Below are positions 25,986-33,847 of a stretch of 46,482 nucleotides of DNA, one piece after another. The DNA is from Streptomyces sp. S3(2020) (GTDB lineage: Bacteria > Actinomycetota > Actinomycetes > Streptomycetales > Streptomycetaceae): assembly GCF_013044505.1 (NCBI RefSeq), contig NZ_JABERD010000068.1, forward strand, positions 1-46,482, in the 5' to 3' direction. The position numbers and the translations under genes are program-made. Each line of letters opens with the position of its first letter. Positions within the stretch are counted from its first letter, which is position 1. The notes under the pieces were generated by a model, which saw only the letters and a program-made list of their open reading frames with translations, did not search any database and was not told the DNA's origin.

Positions 25986-26753
25986 ATGACCGAGCCACCC
26001 GCCGAATCCCTGCTCTTTGACGTGCCGCCACCGCCCACGCCCGTCGAGCGGCTGCTCCACCTGGCCGACCAGTACACCCAGTACAACGACGCGCTCGACC
26101 TCCTCCTCGTCGCCGCCGACCCTCCCGCACCGGATGTCCACGCCTCCTCCGCGCAGCGTCTGGCCGCCGAAACCCAGTCCGCCGTCAAGACGATCCACGA
26201 TGAACGGCTTTATGAGAGCGTCGAGTTGACCGAAATGGTCATGCGGCTGAGGCAGCTCGCCTTCCTTGCCGACGCCTCAGTGGACCTCAACGTCGCAGCC
26301 GCTCGCGAGCTGACTGCGCTGGCCCCGGAAGCCGCTGTGGGCTGCGCCGTGACGCTGGCCGGCGAGACCCGGCGGCGACGCTGGGCCACCGCGCCGGCCC
26401 CCGACGAACGGCTGAACGCCATGCATCGCACGGCCCTGGCCGAGATCGCTTGCGGACACGTCGTGGCCAGCAGTTCTCTGGGGCGCGAATTCACCCGCTC
26501 CCGTGAACCCAAGGTGCTGATGAGCACCCTGCGCGCCCTGGAGACGAAGGGCCTGGCCGAGAGAACTGCCCGGTCGGCGCCCGCCGCGTACATCGGCGGC
26601 CCGCCCCTGGACCGCGTGCGCCTCACCTCAACCGGCATCACCGCCCTCGCCTCGGTCATCGACGCGCCGCCAGCCGGGTCGCGCACCGCGCCCGGAACCA
26701 CGCCCCGCCCCCTGTCCTCCGCCGCGCAGGCAGCCGCCACCCGAAACCGTTGA
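25986..26753 (+). CDS. Hypothetical protein with winged-helix-like C-terminal half
   Basis: The product is 255 aa. The N-terminal half is helical (VERLLHLADQYTQYNDALDL; LTEMVMRLRQLAFLADASVD). The C-terminal half looks like a winged helix: MHRTALAEIACGHVVASSSL, then REPKVLMSTLRALETKGLAE as recognition region, then RVRLTSTGITALASVI as the wing. It probably binds DNA and may regulate transfer or be a DNA-processing accessory, given its place after the coupling ATPase. ATG 25986 is well placed though the SD is weak. No named family recognised. Confidence 0.65.
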   Translation: MTEPPAESLLFDVPPPPTPVERLLHLADQYTQYNDALDLLLVAADPPAPDVHASSAQRLAAETQSAVKTIHDERLYESVELTEMVMRLRQLAFLADASVDLNVAAARELTALAPEAAVGCAVTLAGETRRRRWATAPAPDERLNAMHRTALAEIACGHVVASSSLGREFTRSREPKVLMSTLRALETKGLAERTARSAPAAYIGGPPLDRVRLTSTGITALASVIDAPPAGSRTAPGTTPRPLSSAAQAAATRNR

Positions 26754-27052
26754 GCCAGCACAGGGGCCATCCCATCCCCACGCCCCAGACCAGCAGCGCG
26801 CCGTACTGGCTCAGCTCGCCGAGCAGCTGCGCAGCGCCGCCGAGGTCCTCGAATGGGCGCCCAGCAACGCCCTCTGGCGTCAACTGCCCGCACCCACTTG
26901 GGAATGGCTGCGTACAGCCACGGAACGCCGCCCGCGACCTCACTGCCGGCCCGGACGAGGTAAGCCCCGTCTTCGCTTACCCTCGCGCCGCCTCCACGGC
27001 ACCGACCCCGCCGACGCCTGCCGCGCCCGACAGCCCCGCTCTTCGTCGCTGA
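26750..27052 (+). pseudogene. Small hypothetical gene, probably frameshifted
   Basis: TTG 26750 overlaps the previous stop and opens SQHRGHPIPTPQ, but the protein-like part lies in another frame: QRAVLAQLAEQLRSAAEVLE and WAPSNALWRQLPAPTWEWLR. The first frame regains a typical Pro/Ala-rich ending (STAPTPPTPAAPDSPALRR) and stops at 27052. Two compensating slips, or a start I cannot see, would reconcile this. Function unknown. Confidence 0.4.
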
Positions 27053-27098
27053 CCGGTCCGCCTCCGGACAGCGCCCCGCTCATCGCAAGGACACCCCC

Positions 27099-28034
27099 AT
27101 TTCCGCCAGCCCCGTATTCCGATCCATCTCACTCGGTGCCGGAATTCAATCCAGCGCCATGCTCGCCCTGTCCGCCGAAGGAATTCTCCCCAAGATCGAT
27201 TACGCCATCTTCGCCGACACCGGATGGGAACCCAAGGCCGTATATTCCCACCTCGACCGCCTGGAGCGCGAGATAGCGAAACCAGCCCGCATTCCCATCT
27301 TGCGCGTCACTTCCGGAAACATTCGCAACGATGCGCTCGACCCCGATCGCAGATTCGCCTCCATGCCGCTGTACATCCTGAACAAGGACGGCAAGGAAGG
27401 CATGACAAGAAGGCAGTGCACAGGCGAATACAAGATAAAGCCGATCAAGAAGAAGGTTCGCGAACTCCTCGGCTATCCCCACCCTGCCCGCATCCCACGA
27501 GACGTGTTCGTGGAGCAGTGGGTGGGCATCTCTACGGATGAATTCCACCGCGCCAAGGACGCGGACGTGAGGTACATGCGCAACCGGCACCCGCTCATCG
27601 ATATGGGCTGGTCGCGCAGCGACTGCATCCGCTATCTATCCTCGCTCGGATTGGCCGACACTCCAAAATCGAGCTGCCTTGGTTGTCCATTTCACGGAAA
27701 CCAGCAGTGGAGAAATATCCGGGATACCAGTCCTGAGGAATGGCTGGACGTCGTCGCATTCGATGCGGCCATCCGGCAGGGCAACGCCCGCGCGAACGCC
27801 TCCGGGAACCGGCTGCTCGGGCAGGCGTACCTGCACCGCTCCCGCGTCCCCCTCGACGAGGCACCCATCGACCACGTCACGGCCGCCGAGTGGGCGGCAC
27901 GCCAGCAGAACCTCGACAACCGGGCCTCTGTCGTGGAGGAACTGGAGACGGGAGTGGTCGACGGCTGCTCCCCATGGGCGTGCCGCGGTGCCGAACCCGA
28001 GTCGGCGCAGGGCGACTTCGGCCTGGCCTCGTGA
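27099..28034 (+). CDS. PAPS-reductase-family protein (phage/element type), apparent ATT start
   Basis: The product is 311 aa from ATT 27099, or 291 aa from ATG 27159. The family has an adenine-nucleotide alpha-hydrolase fold. Its PP-loop SLGAGIQSSA (residues 11-20) lies before ATG 27159, so that start would delete the nucleotide site. ATT 27099 is 7 bases after AAGGA (27087-27091). Four Cys (C107 in RRQCTGEYK, C176, and C193/C196 in SCLGCPFH) could bind an iron-sulfur cluster or zinc, as in PAPS reductase and DndC. Members in phages and mobile elements are linked to DNA modification or defence rather than sulfate assimilation. Its stop overlaps the methyltransferase start (GTGA), which points to DNA modification. 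The exact substrate is unknown. Confidence 0.78.
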   Translation: MSASPVFRSISLGAGIQSSAMLALSAEGILPKIDYAIFADTGWEPKAVYSHLDRLEREIAKPARIPILRVTSGNIRNDALDPDRRFASMPLYILNKDGKEGMTRRQCTGEYKIKPIKKKVRELLGYPHPARIPRDVFVEQWVGISTDEFHRAKDADVRYMRNRHPLIDMGWSRSDCIRYLSSLGLADTPKSSCLGCPFHGNQQWRNIRDTSPEEWLDVVAFDAAIRQGNARANASGNRLLGQAYLHRSRVPLDEAPIDHVTAAEWAARQQNLDNRASVVEELETGVVDGCSPWACRGAEPESAQGDFGLAS

Positions 28035-28588
28035 GGCAGATCATCCTGGATCTGTTCGCCGGACCCGGCGGCTGGAGCCACGCCCTGACCGCACTGGGGG
28101 CGCGGGATGTCGGTCTGGAATGGGACGAGTGGGCCTGCAAGACCCGCGCCAAGGCCGGGCAGTTGACGATCCGGACCGACGTCGCCGCCTATCCCGTATG
28201 GATCTTCTCCGGGCGGGTGCTCGGGTTCATCGCCTCCCCGCCGTGCCAGGCGTGGTCGATGGCCGGCAAGCGGCTCGGTCTCATCGACCAGACACTCGTG
28301 CACCAGGCCGTCGCCGATCTCTCCGTAGGACGCGACACCCGCGAGCAGCTGCTCGGTGCGTGCGCGGACGCACGCTCTCTCCTCGCCGCCGAGCCCATGC
28401 GCTATCTGCACGCCCTGAACACCCTGGGCGAGCCCGAGTGGGTGCTGATGGAGGAGGTTCCGGACGTCCTTCCGCTGTGGCGTCAGTACGCGGCGGTGCT
28501 GCGCGGGTGGGGCTTCTCGGTGTGGACCGGGATCCTCAACGCGGCCGACTACGGCATCCCGCAGACCAGGCGGCGCGCGATTCTCCTT
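28031..28588 (+). pseudogene. C5 cytosine DNA methyltransferase, 5' part (interrupted gene)
   Basis: This part encodes the catalytic half of a C5 cytosine methyltransferase. Motif I is DLFAGPGGWS (residues 7-16, AdoMet binding). Motif IV is ASPPCQAWS, with the catalytic Cys at residue 72. The motif VI position reads WVLMEEVPDVL, with Glu-Glu-Val in place of the usual Glu-Asn-Val. Motif VIII is IPQTRRRAIL. The target recognition region and motifs IX-X are missing here and lie at 31941-32670, beyond the 3.35 kb insertion. GTG 28031 overlaps the upstream PAPS-reductase-like gene. As read, the frame runs into antisense recombinase sequence to 30718, so the product would be inactive unless the insertion leaves. 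Confidence 0.85.
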
Positions 28589-28597
28589 TATCTGGAC
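28588..28597 (+). repeat. Left terminal inverted repeat of the insertion
   Basis: TTATCTGGAC is the exact inverse complement of 31931-31940. It starts right where the methyltransferase frame ends. Confidence 0.75.
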
Positions 28598-28657
28598 AGT
28601 TTCGGGTCCTGTGGCGGGAAGTTCCTCCCTTCGGGTGTCACTCGTTGGGGGTGCCGC

Positions 28658-30745
28658 TCAGGCTTCGTCGTCCAGTGCTTCGTGCGGCTCGCCGAGGTCG
28701 TCGAGCAGATTTCGCAGGCGCTCGGCGATGCGCTGGTGGCGCTCGATCTCGCGCCCCCAGCCGCGGTCTTGGGCATCGGTGATCAATTGCTGTTCGACGC
28801 AGAGGCGCTCACGCAGCCGTGGCGCGTATTGCGGGGTGGTGATGAACTTCGCGCAGGTCAGGTAGAGGTCGCATTCGCAGGGCCCTTCCTGCGGCAGGCG
28901 CAGGCAACGGCCCAGCTCAAGTTCGGTCTTGTAGAAGTTGGTCTTCAGCCAGTCCAATGCGTCCTGATCGAGCTGGCCGGCGCGCAGGGTTTCAGCGAGC
29001 GGTCCGGCGATGACGGCGCCGGGTTGAAGGACGGACTGGTAGTCGGCCAGGACGCTGGGGTCCGAGATGTGGGTGTAGGTCATCGACATGCCAGGGCTTT
29101 TGTGCCCGAGGACCTTCATGATGGTCTGCATGCGGGCGCCCTTCTCGGCGAGTTGGGTGCCCAGGGTGTGCCGGAAGCGGTGCGCGTGGATGGCGGGTTT
29201 GCCTTCGCCGTTGAGGATCCCCAGTTCTGTGCAGATCTGGCCAAGGGGGTCGGCGAACAGGTAGTCGGGGTGGGCGAGGCAGCCGTTGCGCAGGAACAGG
29301 TAGCGCACTGGCTGCCCGAGGTCGGGATCGTAGATGCCCCGGTCGTGCTGGGTGTGCCGCAGCTGGGCAAGGGTGCGGATGGCATCTGCCGCCTCCTCGT
29401 GGACGGGGACGGTGCGTTCCTTGAGGGCCTTGCCGGCCGCAAGCCGCAGCCGGGGGGTGCCGTCGGGGTAGGCGTCCAGACAGTCAAGGTGGAGCTTGCG
29501 GATCTCGGTGCGGCGGGCGCCGCTCCAGCGGGCCACCAGCAGCGCGCATCGCTGCAGCAGGCAGGTCAGGGCGCGGATGCGTTCCATGACCGGTTCGAGT
29601 TGGTGCTCGGGGATGAAGCGGGGGACCTTCTCGATGCGGCGGGGCATGTCCGCGGCGGTGATCAGCGGTCGGGTCGGGACGTCGTCCCATTCACCAAGTG
29701 CGGCGTGGCGGAAGAACACCGCGAGGGTGGAGATGATGCCGGCCCGGTAGGCCGGGCTCAGCGGCTCGTCCGGGTGCTTCATCTTCCGCAGCCGGTTGAC
29801 CTTCTCCATGAAGGCGACCGCGTCGGCCCGGTTCAGCTGGTCGAGACGGTCGATGTGCGGTCGCTCGGTGTCCAGCCACAGCCCGAAGCGCCGCAGACCG
29901 CCGCGGGCGCTGCTCATACTCTCCGGCCGCAGCACCAAGGCTCGTTCGGCCAGGAAGCGTTCCATCACCGCGTTGATACGCGGCTTGCAACTCAGCAGCA
30001 GGCGCGGAGCGGCGGGCATCCGTGGGGGCGGATGCCCGATGACTCCCGTGTGGAACAGCGCCAGCCCGGCTCGGTAGGCGTTGGTGCCCCATGCCGACTG
30101 CACGGTCGGCAACCGGTAGGGAGCAATGACCTGGTCCATGCCCGGGACGCGCTGAAGGTGCCGGACGGCCTGGCGCATCTCCTCGATGTCGTCTGCGGTG
30201 ATCGCCGAGATGTCCGGATCACCGCGGTGCAGAACCAGCCGGATCAGGGCCCAAGGCAGGCGCCAGTCTTCTCGGGAGTGGGCGTGCCCAAGAGCGATCA
30301 ACCGCTCCTGCAGGTCGTTGACGTGTTCCCGGAAGGGCAGTCCCATCTGATCGGCGACCTGGAACGGCTTGAGCACGCCGATGCCCAGCAGCCACCCCCA
30401 GTCCAGCCGCAGTCGGCCGGTCAATCCCAGGTAGATCACGTAGTGGCGGGCCTGGAAGTTGATCCATCCGGTGGTCGCATCGAAGTCGGCGTCAGGGCGG
30501 GTGCGGCGGTTGTGGTCCTCCCCGTTGCGCCAGCCCAGCCGCTGCCGCAGCGGCTGGGCGAACCAGGTGGTCAAGTCAGGAAAGGTGTGCACGAACCGCT
30601 GGTGGGAGGAGGCGTGCCGACGCCTTCGGGGTTCGCTGACGTCGAGTTCGGCGATGAACGCGGCGTACTCCCGCATCGGGCAGTGGCCAGGCGCGCGCGG
30701 ATCGGGGGCCAGCGATGAGGCCGGCAGCGGGACGATCGAGCTCAC
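28658..30745 (-). CDS. Tyrosine recombinase, large (TnpB-like)
   Basis: The product is 695 aa, much longer than Xer-type recombinases. Catalytic residues of the family are visible: Arg in WSGARRTEIRKL (about 411), Lys in AGKALKERTVPV, HxxR in HAHRFRHTLG (522-525), His in LGHKSPGMSMTYTH (548) and the nucleophile Tyr 557. The 370-residue N-terminal extension likely holds core-binding and protein-contact domains. A Cys-containing C-terminal stretch (EGPCECDLYLTCAKF) could bind zinc. GTG 30745 overlaps the stop of the upstream 381-aa recombinase. In Tn554 the equivalent protein acts together with TnpA for site-specific integration and excision. Confidence 0.85.
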   Translation of the reverse strand: MSSIVPLPASSLAPDPRAPGHCPMREYAAFIAELDVSEPRRRRHASSHQRFVHTFPDLTTWFAQPLRQRLGWRNGEDHNRRTRPDADFDATTGWINFQARHYVIYLGLTGRLRLDWGWLLGIGVLKPFQVADQMGLPFREHVNDLQERLIALGHAHSREDWRLPWALIRLVLHRGDPDISAITADDIEEMRQAVRHLQRVPGMDQVIAPYRLPTVQSAWGTNAYRAGLALFHTGVIGHPPPRMPAAPRLLLSCKPRINAVMERFLAERALVLRPESMSSARGGLRRFGLWLDTERPHIDRLDQLNRADAVAFMEKVNRLRKMKHPDEPLSPAYRAGIISTLAVFFRHAALGEWDDVPTRPLITAADMPRRIEKVPRFIPEHQLEPVMERIRALTCLLQRCALLVARWSGARRTEIRKLHLDCLDAYPDGTPRLRLAAGKALKERTVPVHEEAADAIRTLAQLRHTQHDRGIYDPDLGQPVRYLFLRNGCLAHPDYLFADPLGQICTELGILNGEGKPAIHAHRFRHTLGTQLAEKGARMQTIMKVLGHKSPGMSMTYTHISDPSVLADYQSVLQPGAVIAGPLAETLRAGQLDQDALDWLKTNFYKTELELGRCLRLPQEGPCECDLYLTCAKFITTPQYAPRLRERLCVEQQLITDAQDRGWGREIERHQRIAERLRNLLDDLGEPHEALDDEA

Positions 30746-31887
30746 GGCGTCACCTCTCCGATCACCTGGCGGTAGTCCTTGATGACCTCGGGGTCGCTGA
30801 CCCGGGTGTAGATCTTCATGGAGTCCGGCGTCGCATGGCCCAGCCGTGTCATCAGCGTCAGCTCGCGCATCCCGCCCTCGAACATCCGGGTGGCATGGGT
30901 GTGGCGCAGGCTGTGCGGCGTCAGCCAGGCATCACGGACATCGGCCCGTGCCGCTGCCCGGGCGAACATCCGCACCAGCCCGTCATAGCTGAGCGCCTCG
31001 CCGCGACGCTTGCCCCGCCCGCCCACCAAGAAGACCCACGGGGTGACGGCATCGGCGGGACGTTCGTGCATCACGTACGCGTTCAACGCCGGCAGCGCAC
31101 GCCCTTCCAGCAGGTCCACGACCCGGTCCCGCCTGGACTTCTGCTGCACTCCCCGCGGGTGATCGGGACGCTTTCGCACCGTGACTCGGCGCCGGCCGTA
31201 GGAGATGTCCTCCAGCTGCAGCCCCAGCACCTCGCCGGGGCGAAGACCCCCTTCCCACATCACCTCCAGCAAGGCCCGGTCCCGGCTGGTACGCAGCTCA
31301 GCCAGCAGCGCGGCATAGACCTCGGCCGACATGGGCCGCGGCATCGTCTCGACGGTCTTGACCCGCAGCACCCGGCGGACCGGTTGCTGCCGAGCCGCGC
31401 TGTCCAGCGCAGGCCGATGCCGTCCCGGCACCCGGGCAGCCGCCTGATCGACGACCTTGACGATCGGATTGTCCCGACCGGAGTAGCACTCGCTGGCGAT
31501 CAGGAACTCGTAGAACGAGGACACCGCCGCCATGACCCGGTTGCACGTCTTCGCCGACAGCACCCGGCCCTCGGCGGTCGCAACGCCCAGCTCCAGGCGC
31601 TGAGCCCGCCGCGCGGAGGACACCAGCCGCAGCCACTGCAGGAAGTCCATCGCCCGAGACGGCGTGAACTCCTGTGCACTCAGCCCCACTTCACTCAAGA
31701 ACAGGAACAGCTTCTGCAGGTCATAGGCGTAGGCCCGCACCGTGTGCGGCGAGTACGCACGAACAGCCAGCAGTCGCAGGAACTCATCAACCTCGCGTAC
31801 CGGCTCGCCGGACGCGTCGACCAGACGTACCTGCGGCTTGCCAGGTCCCGAATCCATCACCTTCACGACACGCACGGCCGGAACCAT
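30742..31887 (-). CDS. Tyrosine recombinase, small (TnpA-like)
   Basis: The product is 381 aa. An N-terminal SAM-like core-binding domain lies at about residues 30-130 (DEFLRLLAVRAYSPHTVRAY). The catalytic domain has Arg 216 (GLRPGEVLGL), HSLRH (325-329), His 351 in LGHATPDSMKIY and nucleophile Tyr 360. All key residues are present. Together with the 695-aa protein it forms the two-gene recombinase operon of the insertion. The start at ATG 31887 has no clear SD; ATG 31857 is an alternative. Confidence 0.87.
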   Translation of the reverse strand: MVPAVRVVKVMDSGPGKPQVRLVDASGEPVREVDEFLRLLAVRAYSPHTVRAYAYDLQKLFLFLSEVGLSAQEFTPSRAMDFLQWLRLVSSARRAQRLELGVATAEGRVLSAKTCNRVMAAVSSFYEFLIASECYSGRDNPIVKVVDQAAARVPGRHRPALDSAARQQPVRRVLRVKTVETMPRPMSAEVYAALLAELRTSRDRALLEVMWEGGLRPGEVLGLQLEDISYGRRRVTVRKRPDHPRGVQQKSRRDRVVDLLEGRALPALNAYVMHERPADAVTPWVFLVGGRGKRRGEALSYDGLVRMFARAAARADVRDAWLTPHSLRHTHATRMFEGGMRELTLMTRLGHATPDSMKIYTRVSDPEVIKDYRQVIGEVTP

Positions 31888-31930
31888 ATGCCCAACTACC
31901 CATACGCACAGTCACCAAGAAGAGGGAATC

Positions 31931-31940
31931 GTCCAGATAA
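31931..31940 (+). repeat. Right terminal inverted repeat of the insertion
   Basis: GTCCAGATAA pairs with TTATCTGGAC at 28588-28597. The methyltransferase frame resumes at the next base. Confidence 0.75.
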
Positions 31941-32670
31941 CACCGTCGCCTCCCGCGTTCAGACGGCCGGGCCCCCGCCGCCCACCCACGCCCCCGTCGC
32001 TGAACCCGAGTCGCTGTTCGGGCCCGGGCGCGCCCGCTGGGTGTCGATGGCCGAAGCCCTGGGCTGGGGCCGCACCGACGGACCGGCGCCCACGGTGTGC
32101 GCCGGCGGCGGACCGGGAGGCGGCCCCGAACCCTTCCCCTCGGGCTCCCGCAAGACCCTCACCGACGCCCGCGACCGCGGTACCTGGACACCTCACCCCG
32201 GCTCCGAAACCGTCCTGGCCTCTCCCCGTGAAAGCTCTGGCGGGGCTGCCCGGCCCGGTGAGAACCGCCCCGCGGATGCTCCGACCCCCGCCTTTGCCAC
32301 CGGGGCCAACCGCTGGTCATGGTCGCTGCGCAGCAATAACCAGACCAACGCCACCGTCCGTCCCGTCACTGAGCCCGCCGGGACGCTGTTCTTCGGTCAC
32401 CGGGTCAACGAGTGCCGCTGGGTCGCCCACCCCGCAAGCCCCGCCGACGACGAGGCGAAGGCCGTGGCGCCTGCACCGATCAGGATCACCGCCCACGAGG
32501 CTGGCGTGCTACAGACCTTCCCGGCCGACTATCCGTGGCAGGGCAACAAGGGCCAGCAGTTCTCCCAGATCGGCAACGCGGTCCCCCCGCGCCTGGCCGC
32601 GCACCTGCTCCTTCCTCACCTGCACCCCGGCAAGCCCTTCGCCCCCGACGACTTCACCCCCCCCGCCTGA
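31941..32670 (+). pseudogene. C5 cytosine DNA methyltransferase, 3' part (interrupted gene)
   Basis: This is the downstream half of the gene begun at 28031. It resumes with VASRVQTAGPPPPTHAP, then a variable target-recognition region (about 90 residues, including RARWVSMAEALGWGRTDGPA), TNATVRPVTEPAGTLFFGHR, motif IX-like IRITAHEAGVLQTFPADYP, and motif X GQQFSQIGNAVPPRLAAHLL. It has no start of its own, and the frame upstream is antisense to the recombinase. Rejoined, the enzyme would be about 429 aa, normal for this family. The stop overlaps the ATG of the DnaB-domain gene. Confidence 0.85.
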
Positions 32671-33788
32671 TGCCCCACACCCCCAAGACTGTTGACGACG
32701 ACGGCATCGACCGCGTCCCGGCGCCCAGGCCAGTCCACTACGCCGAGCAGGGCCTGCTCGGCGCCCTCCTCCTCGAACCCAATCGGCTCGCTGACATCGA
32801 GCAGCTGAGTGCCGACCATTTCGAAAGCCACACGCACGCCGCGCTGTTCACTGGCATCGGCACCATCCCGCCGCCCGATCCCGCCGATCACGCCAAGGAC
32901 ACGACCTGGCTCAACCAGGTCCTGGACTTCGCACGCCCGCACGCGCCCGGATTGAGCGCCTCCTACCTCCACGCCCTGATCCAGTTCTGCCCCCGCCCCC
33001 AGCACGCCGCGGCGTACGCGCAGCTGATCCGCGCCGACTCCGCTCGTCGGCTCCTGCGCAGCCACGCCGAGCATCTCGGCCTCACCGCGGCCGACCCTGG
33101 CCTGCCCAACCCTGCAGCCACCGTCCTGGTCCTCACCGACGACTTCAGCCGCCTCCTGGACGACCTCGCCGGCGAATTCGCCCCGCATCCCGGCTCCCTG
33201 CCCCGCACCGCGGTCCCGGCTCCGGCCGTACGGGAGGCCGACGACGTGGAAGTCGACGAGGAACGGCTGCTGTTGGCCTCGGCCACTGCAAACCCTGAGG
33301 AGGTGCAGCGGATGCGGTGGCTGACCGCGGACGACTTCGTCCTGCCGATGCACGCCGGCATCTGGCAGTCCATCGCCGCTCTCGTCCGCCGCGGCGACAT
33401 GGTCGACCCGGTCACCGTCCTCGGCGAATCCCAGCACCGCGGACTGATCACCGAGGCCCTCACCCCCCGGGATCTGATGGCCCTGGTCTCCACCCCCGCA
33501 GGGTCTCCGGAGTACTGGGGCGAGCAGATCCTGCAGCGCGCGCTCCTTACCCGGACCCAGACGGTCGCGGCACGGATCACCGCCTACACCGACGATCTCG
33601 CCAACACGCCCCACCAGCTCATCACCGGCAGCCGCCGCGCCCTCGCCGACCTGAACACCCTGCGCACCCGCTACCTGCGCGCAACTACACCTGCCCTCCC
33701 GGCAGCCGCTCCTCCGCCCGCGCGCGCCGCGCCGCAGCCCCGGGCGGCCGGGCCCCCACCGCGTACCGCCCTACGAGCCCACCGCTGA
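32670..33788 (+). CDS. Protein with two DnaB N-terminal-like domains and no helicase core
   Basis: The product is 372 aa. Residues about 22-70 (YAEQGLLGALLLEPNRLADI, LSADHFESHTHAALFTGIGT) resemble the N-terminal domain of DnaB helicases, and a second copy lies at about 190-300 (DEERLLLASATANPEEVQRM, WLTADDFVLPMHAGIWQSIA, DMVDPVTVLGE). No Walker A or B motif is present. In DnaB this domain makes the trimer-of-dimers collar and contacts primase. A stand-alone double copy could tie into the host replisome or regulate DnaB (inference). Similar proteins are known on Streptomyces mobile DNA. ATG 32670 overlaps the methyltransferase stop. Confidence 0.72.
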   Translation: MPHTPKTVDDDGIDRVPAPRPVHYAEQGLLGALLLEPNRLADIEQLSADHFESHTHAALFTGIGTIPPPDPADHAKDTTWLNQVLDFARPHAPGLSASYLHALIQFCPRPQHAAAYAQLIRADSARRLLRSHAEHLGLTAADPGLPNPAATVLVLTDDFSRLLDDLAGEFAPHPGSLPRTAVPAPAVREADDVEVDEERLLLASATANPEEVQRMRWLTADDFVLPMHAGIWQSIAALVRRGDMVDPVTVLGESQHRGLITEALTPRDLMALVSTPAGSPEYWGEQILQRALLTRTQTVAARITAYTDDLANTPHQLITGSRRALADLNTLRTRYLRATTPALPAAAPPPARAAPQPRAAGPPPRTALRAHR

Positions 33789-33847
33789 CCTCAACCACCA
33801 GCCCCCGCCCCATTCGCGGGGTCCGGACCGAATCGAGCCCGCTCCTC

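Larger units (their letters stand above)
28588..31940 (-). mobile_element. Tn554-like two-recombinase insertion element
   Basis: A 3353-bp insertion sits inside the methyltransferase gene. Its ends are 10-bp inverted repeats, TTATCTGGAC at the left and GTCCAGATAA at the right. Removing exactly this segment joins the two methyltransferase parts in frame (ATT CTC CTC ACC GTC GCC). Its only cargo is two minus-strand tyrosine recombinases of 381 and 695 aa, matching the TnpA/TnpB pair of Tn554 in size, order and overlap; there is no room for a TnpC. No target duplication is evident, as expected for this class. Boundaries may be off by a few bases. Confidence 0.8.

Noticed and set aside
28589..30718. 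Continuation of the methyltransferase frame as one 900-residue protein
   Set aside because: Past 28588 the frame is antisense to a tyrosine recombinase with all catalytic residues; it is read-through, not a fusion enzyme.
30715..31940. N-terminal extension of the methyltransferase 3' part
   Set aside because: Antisense to the 381-aa recombinase; the methyltransferase resumes only at 31941.
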